Source: Flavobacterium soyae (GTDB taxonomy: Bacteria > Bacteroidota > Bacteroidia > Flavobacteriales > Flavobacteriaceae). From it: a DNA stretch of 64,000 nt. The notes under the pieces are model-generated. The model worked only from the letters and a program-made list of their open reading frames with translations, did no database searches and was not told the origin of the DNA. A program made the translations under genes and the position numbers. The stretch spans positions 124,001 to 188,000 of the forward strand of contig NZ_JAJQXA010000010.1 in assembly GCF_021245985.1 (NCBI RefSeq). The letters are read 5' to 3'. Below are positions 10,179 through 19,700 of the stretch, in pieces; position 1 is the first letter of the stretch; each line of letters starts with the position of its first letter.

Positions 10179-11471
10179 CTACGAGTTCATCAAGCTTTCG
10201 ATTTCGTCCACTTCAACAGGAATATTACGCATTAAGTTAAAAGGTCCTCCTTTTTCCTGAACCACAACATTGTCTTCCAAACGAATTCCGAATTTTTCAT
10301 CCGGAATATAAATTCCAGGCTCAACTGTAAAAACCATATTCGCTTTTATTGGTTCGTGAAGCAAACCATAATCATGCGTGTCAAGTCCTAAATGGTGAGA
10401 AGTTCCGTGCATGAAATATTTTTTATATGCAGGCCATTCCGGGTTTTCGTTTTGAACATCGGCTTTAGAAATTAAACCTAAACCAATTAATTCCGAAGTC
10501 ATAATTTTACCTACTTCAACATGATATTGTTTCCAAAGCGTTCCCGGAGTCAACATTTTTGCAGCTTCGTTTTTAACTCTTAAAACAGCATTATAAACCG
10601 CTTTTTGACGATCAGAAAAACGTCCCGAAACCGGAATCGTTCTGGTCATATCGCTAGAATAGTTGGCATATTCTGCCGCAACGTCTAATAAAATTAAATC
10701 TCCGGCTTTACATTGCTGATTGTTTTCGATATAATGTAAAACATTGGCATTGTTTCCAGAAGCAATAATTGGAGTGTAAGCAAAACCTTTAGAACGGTTA
10801 CGGATAAATTCGTGGGCCAGTTCTGCTTCGATTTCATATTCGGTAACATTTGGTTTTACAAACGAAAGTAATCTGCGGAAACCTTTTTCTGTAATATCAC
10901 AAGCTTGCTGAATCAAATCGATTTCTTCACTTTCTTTTACAGAACGAATACGCTGCAAAATTGGATTACTTTTTGCAACATTATGAGCTGGGTAACGTTC
11001 TTTCCACCATTTTACAAAACGAGCCTCGCGAGTTTCTACTTCAACAGTTGCACGGTAATGTTCGTTTGTATTGATGTACATCGTATCGGCATACGTCATC
11101 ATTTCGTTCAAAACTTTATGAAAATCCTGTAGCCAATAAACCGTTCTAATTCCCGAAACCTGAAAAGCATGTTCTTTAGTTAGTTTTTCACCTTCCCAAA
11201 CTGCAATATGATCGTTGGTTTCTCTCAAAAAAAGAATTTCTTTTTGGTGCTCATAAGGCGCATCCGGAAACAAAAGCAAAACACTTTCTTCCTGATCTAC
11301 ACCGCTCAGATAAAAAATATCTCTGTGTTGTGCAAACGGCAAAGTACTGTCGGCGCTAATTGGATAAATGTCATTTGAGTTGAAAACGGCAACCGAATTA
11401 GGTTTCATTTCTGCCGTGAATTTTTTGCGGTTTTTTACAAAAAGAGCGCTGTTTATTTGATGATATTTCAT
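10179..11471 (-). CDS. pepP: Aminopeptidase P family protein (Xaa-Pro aminopeptidase)
   Basis: M24B metallopeptidase, 430 residues, which removes the N-terminal residue before proline. The N-terminal creatinase-like domain covers about 1-170. In the pita-bread catalytic domain the metal ligands can be seen: the Asp in LLDVAAEY, the Asp in SSDMTRT, the His in HGTSHHLGLDTHD, the Glu in VEPGIYIP and the Glu in IRLEDNVVV. There is no signal peptide, so it is cytoplasmic. It is the first gene of a two-gene unit with the S33-like hydrolase. Confidence 0.93.
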   Translation of the reverse strand: MKYHQINSALFVKNRKKFTAEMKPNSVAVFNSNDIYPISADSTLPFAQHRDIFYLSGVDQEESVLLLFPDAPYEHQKEILFLRETNDHIAVWEGEKLTKEHAFQVSGIRTVYWLQDFHKVLNEMMTYADTMYINTNEHYRATVEVETREARFVKWWKERYPAHNVAKSNPILQRIRSVKESEEIDLIQQACDITEKGFRRLLSFVKPNVTEYEIEAELAHEFIRNRSKGFAYTPIIASGNNANVLHYIENNQQCKAGDLILLDVAAEYANYSSDMTRTIPVSGRFSDRQKAVYNAVLRVKNEAAKMLTPGTLWKQYHVEVGKIMTSELIGLGLISKADVQNENPEWPAYKKYFMHGTSHHLGLDTHDYGLLHEPIKANMVFTVEPGIYIPDEKFGIRLEDNVVVQEKGGPFNLMRNIPVEVDEIESLMNS

Positions 11472-11792
11472 AATAACTTAGTTTTTGAACTTCGAATTTC
11501 AAAATTAGTGATTTTTGAATAAGTGGCGTATAATTGATTTATTAAAGTTTTCTTATTTGTTTTGAGTCTGTTTTTTAGCCACAGATTATACTGATTAAAA
11601 GGGTTTTTTCTTTTAAAAATTGTTTCTAACCACAATCTTGTCATTTGACAAGATTACTTAGATAATTATAGCGATAAATGATTTAGAATAAAATTTTACT
11701 GATAGATAATAATGTGAAAATTCAATTATCAAAAATGATTTATAAATTTGTGATGATGCGACTTTTATAAAATTTAATTAATTGTAATTGCT
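11472..11792. other. Intergenic region with repeat fragments
   Basis: No gene seen in 321 bases. It holds one arm of the CCACAGATTATAC repeat (about 11579-11601), a 22-base palindrome (AATCTTGTCA and its reverse complement, 11634-11655) and a -7 box TAAATTTG at 11743-11750 in front of the next gene. Confidence 0.6.
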
Positions 11793-12152
11793 ATGAATTT
11801 AAAACATTACTTCTCAATCTTAATGCTTATGGCTTTTTTTAATATTTTCGGACAGAATAAAACGGAAAAGAATAAATTTGATTTTAAAGAACCTGAAAAC
11901 ACACCTTGTTTTGTTTGCAGCCATGTTCTAAATCATGAACGGGATATTTTATTTGCAAGCCATGATATTGAAGGGGATTGGCAATTTCTATGTGGAAAAG
12001 ACGATCATACTGAAGAAAATGCAAAAATAATTTCATTAAAAAACGCGACAGATCTTGATCAGTCTATAAATGATTTGTTCGAAATGCCAAAAGGAATAGG
12101 AGCAGAAAGAAAAACAAAAAAGGAGAAATGGAAACCCTTTAAATTAGAATAA
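11793..12152 (+). CDS. Small secreted protein, DUF2185-like
   Basis: A 119-residue protein with a signal peptide of about 21 residues ending in IFGQ. The mature part has CFVCSHVL, then GDWQFLCGKDD and a C-terminal segment with DLFEMPKGIGAERK. The order of a Cys-rich start, a W-F-x-G-x-D-D core and a P-x-G-x-x-x-E-R end resembles DUF2185, a family often grouped with immunity proteins. The resemblance is from memory and moderate. No toxin gene is adjacent. A -7 element TAAATTTG lies about 43 bases upstream. Confidence 0.6.
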   Translation: MNLKHYFSILMLMAFFNIFGQNKTEKNKFDFKEPENTPCFVCSHVLNHERDILFASHDIEGDWQFLCGKDDHTEENAKIISLKNATDLDQSINDLFEMPKGIGAERKTKKEKWKPFKLE

Positions 12153-12254
12153 TATTTTTATTGTTCAACCCATTTTAATGCCTTAATTCACTTAAACTAG
12201 CCAGGAATTTTTTCTTTGATCTAAAACTTCGATTGCCATTCTGAGTTCAAAACT

Positions 12255-12692
12255 ATGATACCAAAAATCAAAATCAGAAAAATAGAAAACCAAGACCTAA
12301 ACTTCGTCTACAAAGCAATCTGCGAACTAGAAAATGAGGTTTTAGATTTTAAAATTTTCGAAGAAATTTTCAATGAAAACATTTCAAACCCAAAAAATCT
12401 TTATCTAATTGCCGAAAACGAAAATGAAGGTTTAGGATTTATTAGTTTTCACACCCAAAATCTTCTCCATCATTGTGGATTGGTTGGTGAAATCCAAGAA
12501 TTTTTTATCCATCAAAAATATCGTGGTCAAGGTGTTGGACTTTTGCTAATAAATGAAATCAAGAATTTTGCAGATCAGAACGATTTGAAAAGTATTGAAG
12601 TTACTACAAGTAAAAAACGAATAGAAAACGTGGCGATTTATGAAAATCTGGGTTTTGCCTTAAGTCATAATAAGTTTACGATTTATAAGTAA
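12255..12692 (+). CDS. GNAT family N-acetyltransferase
   Basis: A 145-residue acyl-CoA-dependent N-acetyltransferase. The acetyl-CoA-binding motif is QKYRGQGVGLLLI (R/Q-x-x-G-x-G/A type), preceded by the strand GEIQEFFIH. The C-terminal IYENLGF motif is typical of the fold. The substrate is unknown. It begins 102 bases after the previous gene on the same strand and is followed by a repeat-rich spacer. Small single GNATs of this kind act on many metabolites or on protein N-termini. Confidence 0.88.
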   Translation: MIPKIKIRKIENQDLNFVYKAICELENEVLDFKIFEEIFNENISNPKNLYLIAENENEGLGFISFHTQNLLHHCGLVGEIQEFFIHQKYRGQGVGLLLINEIKNFADQNDLKSIEVTTSKKRIENVAIYENLGFALSHNKFTIYK

Positions 12693-13081
12693 TTAAATAT
12701 TTCAATAGCCCCCAGTTTTAACTGGGGGTAATCATTGAGACAAAAGACAAGGCTTTAGCCAAAAATATGCAATTTGGCTAAAGCCTTTGTGTAACAGATT
12801 TCTTAAACCTCCAGCTAAAGCTGGAGGCAATTTAATTTATGTGTGACGGCCTTTGTCAAAATTTAAAACTTTGACAAAGTTTTTTTGGTGCAAAGTTTGT
12901 CATCCTGAGCGAAGTCGAAGGATACGGTAGAAGCTCGACAAAGATTAGATGATTATTGAGGAGTTACTTGTGTGTCCTTTGGCTTCACTCAGGATGACAA
13001 AGTTTGGCTATAAAAATAAAAAACCGAAGTATATTGCTTCGGTTTTTATCTATTGGAATTTGGAATTTCTTTATTGGAATT
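12693..13081. repeat. Intergenic cluster of hairpin repeats
   Basis: About 390 bases without a supported gene. In order: CCCCCAGTTTTAACTGGGGG (12710-12729); GGCTTTAGCC with a distal partner GGCTAAAGCC; CCTCCAGCTAAAGCTGGAGG; and an inverted pair at 12891-12914 and 12983-13006 built on GTCATCCTGAGCGAAG. A 270-base open frame across it (12949-13218) is formed from repeats and the tail of the opposite gene. Confidence 0.7.
13019..13046 (-). terminator. Terminator of the HMG-CoA synthase gene
   Basis: AAAACCGAAG, a 7-base loop and CTTCGGTTTTT form a hairpin flanked by A and T tracts. It lies 36 bases beyond the stop of the minus-strand gene. Confidence 0.75.
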
Positions 13082-14443
13082 TTAATCAATCCATTTATAA
13101 TATCTCGCCCCAATCAAAACTGGAATCTCTTTTTCAATTCTATCTAAAATCCATTCGTTTTTTGGAGTTCTTATACTTTGTTTTTGTTCTTTTTTATGAA
13201 GACTTTCATAAGTGTTGAAATCAATTTCTATACTTTTAGCTAAGTTTTCAAAAAGCTTCACATTTTCTAAAGCAGATTTCCATTCTGGTTGAATCGTTCC
13301 TTCAAAAACTTTCGATTTCGATCCGCTTCCGTAAGCTAAGAAACCAAATTTAGTTCCTGCAACTTCTTTATTTGTATCATAAAAATGAGCCAAAGTCGAT
13401 AGCAATCCCATGAAAATAGAGCCAGTATAAAGGTTTCCAATTAAAGAAGATGCTAATTCAGCAGGCTGTAATTTCTCGGTTACAAAACTTCTGTAATCTT
13501 CCGATTTTGCTACTTCTTTAATTTTTGTCTGATAATCTGCAGGTGCAATATCATCAGTAATAATTTTTTCGGTACTGTCTAAAGCGTAGATTTCAGACAA
13601 CATTCTGCGTCCTTGAAAAGAATATGGTAAATGCATTACAATATTATGCCAAGAATTGTATAATGTTTCGGTAGTATTTTTTAATTTTTTGAATGAAAAG
13701 TAAGCATTTCGCGTACGGTCCATATAACATTGATTTGAATATTGCCCGTCAAAAACCGGCTGATCTTTATGGATTTCGATTTCGGCTTCTAGATTGTCAA
13801 ACCAGGAATCGTTGTTTGCGTTTTTTGTAATTTCTTCTTTAGAAACAGTTCTGTACGGTTTAAAGAAATCAAAAACACCTTTTGTGCTTGTTGCCCAATT
13901 ATCATCAAAAGCAATAATTTTTGGATCTGTAGTAACCAACATGGCTACAGCTCCGGCACCCTGTGTATATTCTCCGCCTGAATTTAAATCGTATTTTGCA
14001 AAATCGGTTGTAACTACAATTGCTTTTTTAGCCGGGTTTAATTTTACAAAATCAAGACAGTTTTGCAGAGCGTCAACTCCGCCAATACAGGCAAAAGTAA
14101 AATCGACAACATCGCATTCCGCTAAAGAATCTTCGCCAAATTTTTGCTCCATTAAATTAATTAAATACGAAGCAATTGGTTTCGAACTATCAATACTGCT
14201 TTCAGTACCAACATAAATTCGGCTTATTTCGTTTAGGCTTATTTTGTTATCAATAATAAGTTTGGTTAAAGCATTTGCCCCAAAAACAACCGCATCCTGA
14301 TAAATATCCGGGAAAGTCATTTTTAGTAATCCAAGACCTTTTTCTAATTTTTCTGGTTCAATATTTCTGGCGGCTGCCAAAGTTTTTATGGGTAAGTGTA
14401 TGTTTGCGACATCAAAAGAGATGGCATCAATTCCTGTTTTCAT
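13082..14443 (-). CDS. mvaS: Hydroxymethylglutaryl-CoA synthase
   Basis: Condenses acetyl-CoA with acetoacetyl-CoA to HMG-CoA, the entry to the mevalonate route to isoprenoids, which Flavobacteria use. It has 453 residues. The thiolase-fold catalytic triad can be seen: Glu in GTESSID, Cys in FTFACIGGVDAL and His in HLPYSFQGRRM. The gene stands alone, with its own terminator and a 357-base upstream spacer shared with the divergent sdhC. No other mevalonate genes are in the window. Confidence 0.92.
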   Translation of the reverse strand: MKTGIDAISFDVANIHLPIKTLAAARNIEPEKLEKGLGLLKMTFPDIYQDAVVFGANALTKLIIDNKISLNEISRIYVGTESSIDSSKPIASYLINLMEQKFGEDSLAECDVVDFTFACIGGVDALQNCLDFVKLNPAKKAIVVTTDFAKYDLNSGGEYTQGAGAVAMLVTTDPKIIAFDDNWATSTKGVFDFFKPYRTVSKEEITKNANNDSWFDNLEAEIEIHKDQPVFDGQYSNQCYMDRTRNAYFSFKKLKNTTETLYNSWHNIVMHLPYSFQGRRMLSEIYALDSTEKIITDDIAPADYQTKIKEVAKSEDYRSFVTEKLQPAELASSLIGNLYTGSIFMGLLSTLAHFYDTNKEVAGTKFGFLAYGSGSKSKVFEGTIQPEWKSALENVKLFENLAKSIEIDFNTYESLHKKEQKQSIRTPKNEWILDRIEKEIPVLIGARYYKWID

Positions 14444-14736
14444 TCTTAATTTTTTGAGCTGCTAAAGGTAAAACTATGTTGTGGAATGACAATTTTTTAC
14501 TTAGACAAAATTTATTTGCAATGGCACTTTTGAAGAAAACAAATCAAAACTTTGAATAAAATAACAATATGATAAATTTTCGATAATCTACTTAGAGCCG
14601 GGTTTTACTTTTAAGGCTTAAAAAGCAGAGATTTGAGGTTTTCTATAATGAATTATTTTTAATCAGCTTTATTTTTGTACGTAAAAATACGTAGATGCAT
14701 GCTATTTTAAAATCATTATAAATAACAACGAAATGG
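14444..14736. other. Divergent intergenic region, HMG-CoA synthase / sdhC
   Basis: AT-rich sequence with no gene seen. The only feature I can support is the sdhC promoter at its right end. Confidence 0.5.
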
Positions 14737-14767
14737 TTGTAGTTCTTTTGTAATTGAGTTATTTTTG
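14737..14767 (+). promoter_or_regulatory. Promoter of the sdhCAB operon
   Basis: TTG at 14737-14739, a 20-base spacer and TATTTTTG at 14760-14767 fit the Bacteroidota consensus exactly. The sdhC ATG follows 33 bases later. Confidence 0.7.
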
Positions 14768-14800
14768 TCTAATTTTTTAAAACAAACTACTTAAACACTT

Positions 14801-15466
14801 ATGGCACAATCTGCACTATTGAATGCTTCCATCTTAAAGAAAGTAGCTATGGCTCTTTCGGGAATATTCTTAATCACGTTTTTAGCGCTGCATGTTTCCT
14901 TAAATTTCATTTCTATTATTAGTGAAGATGTTTTTAACGAAGCTTCTCACTTTATGGGATACAATCCGCTGATACAATATGTAATGCAGCCAGTTTTGGC
15001 ATTTGGAGTAATTTTCCATTTTGTAATGGGATTTGTTCTAACAGCTCAAAACAGCGCAGCAAGACCAATTGCGTATGCAAAATACAACGGAGCGGCAAAT
15101 GCTTCTTGGAGCTCTAGAAATATGATTATTTCTGGATTAGTTATTTTGGCATTCTTAGGATTGCATTTTTATGATTTTTGGTTTCCTGAAGTTACCTACA
15201 AATATATTGCAGGAACAGCTCCAGATGCTACAAGGTATTATGGAGAGTTAGTTCATAAATTTCATAGTCCGGTACGTACAGGATTGTACTGTGTATCTTT
15301 TATCCTTTTAGGATTTCATTTATGGCACGGATTCGCATCTTCTCTTCAATCAGTAGGGATGCACAACAAATATTCTCGATTTTTGAGTAAAGTTGGTTTA
15401 TGGTTTGCAGTTGTAGTGCCAGCCGCTTTCGTAATTATCGCATTATTTCATCATTTCAATAATTAA
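14801..15466 (+). CDS. sdhC: Succinate dehydrogenase cytochrome b subunit
   Basis: Membrane anchor of complex II, 221 residues, of the single-subunit five-helix di-haem type (as in Wolinella fumarate reductase). Hydrophobic helices start near residues 12, 57, 103, 155 and 195. Candidate haem ligand histidines lie in [23 protein letters not shown] and LGFHLWHGF. It is the first gene of a three-gene operon, with 11 bases to sdhA. It passes electrons to menaquinone. Confidence 0.93.
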   Translation: MAQSALLNASILKKVAMALSGIFLITFLALHVSLNFISIISEDVFNEASHFMGYNPLIQYVMQPVLAFGVIFHFVMGFVLTAQNSAARPIAYAKYNGAANASWSSRNMIISGLVILAFLGLHFYDFWFPEVTYKYIAGTAPDATRYYGELVHKFHSPVRTGLYCVSFILLGFHLWHGFASSLQSVGMHNKYSRFLSKVGLWFAVVVPAAFVIIALFHHFNN

Positions 15467-15477
15467 TATCAATTATA

Positions 15478-17478
15478 ATGGCATTAGATTCAAAAATTCC
15501 AAGTGGTCCTATAGCGGACAAATGGACAAATTATAAAGATCATATTAATTTAGTAAACCCTGCTAACAAACGTAATTTAGATATTATCGTTGTTGGTACA
15601 GGTTTAGCTGGAGGTTCGGCTGCGGCTACTTTGGCTGAGTTAGGATATAACGTAAAAGCATTCTGCTTCCAGGATTCTCCACGTCGTGCGCACTCTATTG
15701 CTGCACAAGGAGGTATCAACGCGGCAAAAAACTATAAAGGTGACGGTGACTCTATTTACAGATTGTTTTACGATACTGTAAAAGGTGGTGATTACCGTGC
15801 TCGTGAGGCAAACGTTTATCGTTTGGCTGAAGTTTCAGGTAATATTATTGACCAATGTGTGGCTCAAGGGGTGCCATTGGCTCGTGAATATGGTGGACTT
15901 CTTGATAACCGTTCTTTTGGAGGAACTTTGGTTTCTCGTACATTCTACGCACAAGGACAAACAGGACAGCAGTTATTGTTAGGAGCTTATTCTGCAATGA
16001 ACCGTCAGATTGGTCGTGGAAAAATTAAAATGTACAACCGTCACGAAATGCTTGACATTGTAATCGTGAACGGAAAAGCGAGAGGTATTATCGCTCGTAA
16101 CTTAATCACTGGAGAAATAGAAAGACATTCTGCTCATGCGGTAGTAATTGGTTCTGGAGGATACGGAAACGTATTTTTCCTTTCAACAAATGCTATGGGA
16201 AGTAACGCAACAGCAGCTTGGAAAATTCATAAAAAAGGAGCGTTTTTCGCAAATCCTTGTTATACACAAATTCACCCAACATGTATTCCGGTTTCAGGAG
16301 ATCACCAGTCAAAACTGACTTTGATGTCTGAGTCTTTACGTAATGACGGTCGTATTTGGGTACCTAAAAAATTAGAAGATGCTCAGGCAATCCGTGAAGG
16401 AAAGAAAAAAGCAACTGATTTATCTGAAGACGAAAGAGATTATTTCTTAGAAAGAAGATACCCGGCGTTTGGTAACTTAGTACCTCGTGACGTTGCGTCT
16501 CGTGCTGCTAAAGAAAGATGTGATGCTGGTTTTGGAGTTAACAAAACTGGAGAAGCTGTTTACTTAGATTTTGCAGCAGCAATTAAACGTTACGGAACGG
16601 AAGATGCTTACGTAAAAGGTTTAGATGATAAAGATGCTGCTTTGGTAACAAAATTAGGAGCTGCAATCGTGAAAAGTAAATACGGAAACTTATTCCAGAT
16701 GTATTACAAAATCGTTGACGAAGATCCTTATACAACACCAATGATGATTTACCCAGCGGTTCACTACACAATGGGTGGAACTTGGGTTGATTATAACTTA
16801 ATGACTACAATTCCTGGATGTTTTTCAATTGGAGAATCTAACTTCTCTGATCACGGAGCAAACAGACTTGGAGCTTCTGCTTTGATGCAAGGTTTAGCTG
16901 ATGGATATTTCGTATTGCCATACACTATTGGAGATTATTTAGCTCCGGATATTAAAATGGGTGAAATTTCTACAGACTTACCAGAATTCGTTGAAGCTGA
17001 AAAAGCTGTTGTTGATCAAATTAATAAATTTATCAATAACAACGGAACTCATTCTGTAGATTATTTCCACAAAAAATTAGGAAAAATCATGTGGAATAAA
17101 GTAGGTATGGCTCGTAATGCTAAAGGTTTAACTGAGGCTATCGAAGAAATTGCTGCTTTACGTGAAGAGTTTTATAAAGATGTAAAAGTTCCCGGAAGCG
17201 CTTACGAATTTAATCAGGAATTAGAAAAAGCAACTCGTGTTGCCGATTTCTTAGAATTAGGAGAATTGTTCGCGAAAGATGCTTTACACCGTAACGAATC
17301 TTGTGGAGGTCACTTCCGTGAGGAATATCAAACAGAAGAAGGAGAAGCACTTCGTGATGATGATAACTTTGCATACGTTGCAGCTTGGGAATACAAAGGA
17401 AAACCAAGTGATGCAGTATTACACAAAGAACCTCTTAATTACGAAAACATTAAATTAGTTCAAAGAAGTTATAAATAA
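15478..17478 (+). CDS. sdhA: Succinate dehydrogenase flavoprotein subunit
   Basis: Catalytic subunit of complex II (TCA cycle and respiratory chain), 666 residues. The FAD-binding [12 protein letters not shown] lies near residue 40 and the covalent-flavin region is [15 protein letters not shown]. Active-site segments include [12 protein letters not shown] and [30 protein letters not shown] is the second FAD-binding block. The length and the sdhC-A-B order match the type B enzyme of epsilon-proteobacteria and Bacteroidota. A 95-base spacer with a hairpin separates it from sdhB. Confidence 0.96.
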   Translation: MALDSKIPSGPIADKWTNYKDHINLVNPANKRNLDIIVVGTGLAGGSAAATLAELGYNVKAFCFQDSPRRAHSIAAQGGINAAKNYKGDGDSIYRLFYDTVKGGDYRAREANVYRLAEVSGNIIDQCVAQGVPLAREYGGLLDNRSFGGTLVSRTFYAQGQTGQQLLLGAYSAMNRQIGRGKIKMYNRHEMLDIVIVNGKARGIIARNLITGEIERHSAHAVVIGSGGYGNVFFLSTNAMGSNATAAWKIHKKGAFFANPCYTQIHPTCIPVSGDHQSKLTLMSESLRNDGRIWVPKKLEDAQAIREGKKKATDLSEDERDYFLERRYPAFGNLVPRDVASRAAKERCDAGFGVNKTGEAVYLDFAAAIKRYGTEDAYVKGLDDKDAALVTKLGAAIVKSKYGNLFQMYYKIVDEDPYTTPMMIYPAVHYTMGGTWVDYNLMTTIPGCFSIGESNFSDHGANRLGASALMQGLADGYFVLPYTIGDYLAPDIKMGEISTDLPEFVEAEKAVVDQINKFINNNGTHSVDYFHKKLGKIMWNKVGMARNAKGLTEAIEEIAALREEFYKDVKVPGSAYEFNQELEKATRVADFLELGELFAKDALHRNESCGGHFREEYQTEEGEALRDDDNFAYVAAWEYKGKPSDAVLHKEPLNYENIKLVQRSYK

Positions 17479-17504
17479 GAATTTGGTCGAAAGCCCAAAG
17501 TCTT

Positions 17505-17537
17505 AAAGTCAAAAGGCAAAATGTGCCAAGCGACTTT
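17505..17537 (+). promoter_or_regulatory. Intercistronic hairpin between sdhA and sdhB
   Basis: AAAGTC...GGCA pairs with TGCC...GACTTT around a 5-base loop, with a four-base internal bulge on each side. Tandem GACTTTC units follow to 17550. There is no T tract, so a role in RNA processing or stability is likelier than termination. Confidence 0.45.
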
Positions 17538-17573
17538 CGACTTTCGACTTTATGATTTTCAAACGAAAAAGGT

Positions 17574-18320
17574 ATGAAACTTACATTAAAAATATGGCGT
17601 CAAAAAAACGCTCAAGATAAAGGAGGGATTGTAGAATATCCTATTGATGGAATCGAACCAGATATGTCTTTCCTTGAAATGTTAGATGTTCTTAACGAAG
17701 GTCTAATCAACAAAGGAGAAGAGCCTGTAGCATTTGACCACGATTGTCGTGAAGGAATCTGCGGAATGTGTTCTTTATTCATCAACGGTGAAGCACACGG
17801 ACCAGACAGAGGTGTTACAACTTGTCAGTTACACATGCGTATGTTTAAAGATGGCGATACGATTTTTATCGAACCATTTAGAGCAAAAGCTTTCCCTGTA
17901 ATTAAAGATTTAGTTGTTGACAGAAGTTCTTTTGACAGAATTCAGCACGCAGGAGGATTTATTTCTGTAAATACTTCAGGAAATACAATTGATGCAAATA
18001 CAATTCCGATTAACAAACACGATGCAGATAAATCATTTGATGCTGCAGCTTGTATTGGCTGCGGGGCTTGTGTTGCAACTTGTAAAAACTCATCGGCAAT
18101 GTTGTTTGTTTCTGCAAAAGTTTCTCAATATGCATTATTGCCACAAGGTAAAATAGAAGCTGTTGATCGTGTTTTAAACATGGTTCACCAAATGGATTTA
18201 GAAGGTTTCGGTAACTGTACAAATACAGGAGCTTGTGAAATCGAATGTCCTAAAGGAATTTCGCTTGAAAATATCGCACGTATGAACCGTGAGTATTTAG
18301 CAGCAAGCTTGAAAGGATAA
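17574..18320 (+). CDS. sdhB: Succinate dehydrogenase iron-sulfur subunit
   Basis: Electron-transfer subunit of complex II, 248 residues. The [2Fe-2S] ligands are in [13 protein letters not shown] and further on in TTCQLH. The [4Fe-4S] and [3Fe-4S] ligands are in [11 protein letters not shown] and in [14 protein letters not shown]. The last 77 bases (18244-18320) are repeated with five mismatches at 20600-20676, beyond a restriction-modification cassette. The present 3' end may therefore have been supplied or duplicated by an insertion; the reading frame is intact. Confidence 0.96.
   Translation: MKLTLKIWRQKNAQDKGGIVEYPIDGIEPDMSFLEMLDVLNEGLINKGEEPVAFDHDCREGICGMCSLFINGEAHGPDRGVTTCQLHMRMFKDGDTIFIEPFRAKAFPVIKDLVVDRSSFDRIQHAGGFISVNTSGNTIDANTIPINKHDADKSFDAAACIGCGACVATCKNSSAMLFVSAKVSQYALLPQGKIEAVDRVLNMVHQMDLEGFGNCTNTGACEIECPKGISLENIARMNREYLAASLKG
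18244..18320 (+). repeat. Left copy of the sdhB 3'-end direct repeat
   Basis: The last 77 bases of sdhB. They match 20600-20676 in the same orientation at 72 of 77 positions. Together the two copies bound the restriction-modification cassette. Confidence 0.92.
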
Positions 18321-18349
18321 GAGAATACAACAATTTAGTATATTTAAAA

Positions 18350-18377
18350 AACGCATTCATTAATTTGAATGCGTTTT
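18350..18377 (+). terminator. Terminator of the sdh operon
   Basis: AACGCATTCA, a 6-base loop and TGAATGCGTT followed by T residues. It starts 30 bases after the sdhB stop, inside the interval bounded by the two sdhB end copies. Confidence 0.85.
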
Positions 18378-18526
18378 TTTATTTAAGTAGAATACTATTT
18401 ATAATAAATAAGATTTTAGATTTTTTATTGGTGTACACCTAGAAGTTTCTTAAAAACTATTTAGTAATTTTTTCAAATAATAATATGCTATATTGGATGT
18501 TTCAAATTTGAATATATTTTGTGTTT

Positions 18527-19375
18527 CTAATCAATACTCCATTCTTTTACTAATTCAGGTAATCTTGTCACTACTTCTTTTCCAAAAATTACTTCCGTGA
18601 CAAGCCCCATATGAATTGAGTCTATTAATCTACATAAGTAAGAGCGTCCTTTGATCCACCATGTAAAATGATCATCGACAAAAAGGTAATGATTTATCTC
18701 TCTGCCGGTACTGTTTTTAGCTTCCCATAGTTCCCAACCATCTAATTGTGTTTCGTAGACTCCATCGGCAACTCTGCTTCCGAATGTTGTGGTGTAGTAG
18801 TATTCTTTGATTTCCCAAATTGCTTTGGGGTCAATTACAGACGGGAATGCGCCGTCTACTCTTCTGGATAGAGTTCTAATTGGAAAACCATCATGAGTTA
18901 ATGCAGTTAATTCTTTGGGATTATAATCACAATTTAAATTTCCTTTGTTGCATTCTATAATCATGTTAACTAGTCCGGTTAGATATGAATGGTCTTTTTT
19001 TTCGTTTTTTTGCTTGTTGAAAGGAAGAGGGCAAGTTGGTGCAATCTTATCTTTCATTTCATAAAATAACGCTTTTGCTTGGTCCTTATTCATAAGATTT
19101 GGTTCGACTTCTTTAGTAAGTAGCTCCCCTCTATATTTTATATAGTCGACAACTAATTTTCCAAAATCCGTAAGGACATTGTCATTAATTAGCCTTACAT
19201 CTGATAACCCTTCATCAGCAAAAACAGATTTAATTTGTTGTATGGTCGGAACGACAAAGCCACCATCAGGATTTTTTTTTGATTTTGCAATAGTATATCC
19301 TAGTCGTTGATTAAGAAGTTTTATATTTGCCCAAAACTCTAAACTTAAATTTTCAAATTTATTATTTGCTTTCAT
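18527..19375 (-). CDS. Candidate type II restriction endonuclease (PD-(D/E)XK)
   Basis: A 282-residue protein I do not recognise by name. It sits between a controller gene and the end of a restriction-modification cassette. A plausible nuclease core is [11 protein letters not shown], then [11 protein letters not shown], giving Asp...Glu-x-Lys in the PD-(D/E)XK order. ATG at 19375 is preferred; a TTG at 19390 would add five residues. The start overlaps the end of the controller gene by 14 bases, so the two are translationally coupled. A divergent adenine methylase lies just beyond. The endonuclease role rests on context plus this motif; the recognition site is unknown. Confidence 0.72.
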   Translation of the reverse strand: MKANNKFENLSLEFWANIKLLNQRLGYTIAKSKKNPDGGFVVPTIQQIKSVFADEGLSDVRLINDNVLTDFGKLVVDYIKYRGELLTKEVEPNLMNKDQAKALFYEMKDKIAPTCPLPFNKQKNEKKDHSYLTGLVNMIIECNKGNLNCDYNPKELTALTHDGFPIRTLSRRVDGAFPSVIDPKAIWEIKEYYYTTTFGSRVADGVYETQLDGWELWEAKNSTGREINHYLFVDDHFTWWIKGRSYLCRLIDSIHMGLVTEVIFGKEVVTRLPELVKEWSID

Positions 19376-19613
19376 TAATGTTTTTTTCAAATTGAAAGAT
19401 AAATTCCGATAAACTTACCCCCATGGATTCTACTATAAATTTTAGTTCTACTAAATCTAATCGTCTTTCACCGCTCTCGATTTTACTTATAAAAGATTGA
19501 GGGACATTGAGGATTTTAGCCAAATCTATTTGTTTAAGACCTGAACCAACTCTTAGACTATACAAAGTCTTTAGTAGTGCTTTGTGCTCTATACTATTTA
19601 TACTTTTATCCAC
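19362..19613 (-). CDS. XRE-family controller (C) protein of the restriction-modification system
   Basis: An 83-residue helix-turn-helix protein (about residues 18-72: [16 protein letters not shown], then [21 protein letters not shown]). Small XRE proteins placed directly before the endonuclease gene are typical C proteins, which delay endonuclease synthesis until methylation is established. The start is GTG at 19611-19613, since an in-frame TGA stands two codons upstream. The promoter at 19618-19648 puts the transcript start at or next to this GTG, so the mRNA is probably leaderless, as for several known C genes. Confidence 0.82.
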   Translation of the reverse strand: MDKSINSIEHKALLKTLYSLRVGSGLKQIDLAKILNVPQSFISKIESGERRLDLVELKFIVESMGVSLSEFIFQFEKNINESK

Positions 19614-19617
19614 ATAT

Positions 19618-19648
19618 CAAATTTATATTCTAAAATCGGATATCCCAA
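19618..19648 (-). promoter_or_regulatory. Promoter of the controller-endonuclease operon
   Basis: On the minus strand, TTG (19648-19646), a 20-base spacer and TAAATTTG (19625-19618) fit the consensus. The -7 box ends 5 bases before the GTG start codon. Confidence 0.6.
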
Positions 19649-19657
19649 TTTAGGATA
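19641..19657. promoter_or_regulatory. Candidate C-protein operator
   Basis: TATCC, 7 bases, GGATA. The inverted repeat covers the -33 TTG of the controller promoter and lies 16 bases upstream of TAATTTTG (19674-19681), the likely -7 box of the methylase gene. It could regulate both directions. Confidence 0.45.
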
Positions 19658-19700
19658 AGGACATATTTTTTCTTAATTTTGAAAAAAAAATAGATCAATT

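Noticed and set aside
12949..13218. 89-codon open frame
   Set aside because: It spans hairpin repeats, a terminator and the antisense tail of the HMG-CoA synthase gene; no protein-like features.
19638..19645. GATATC palindrome as a hint that the restriction system targets the EcoRV site
   Set aside because: A single 8-base palindrome in a control region says nothing on specificity, and the endonuclease does not resemble EcoRV.
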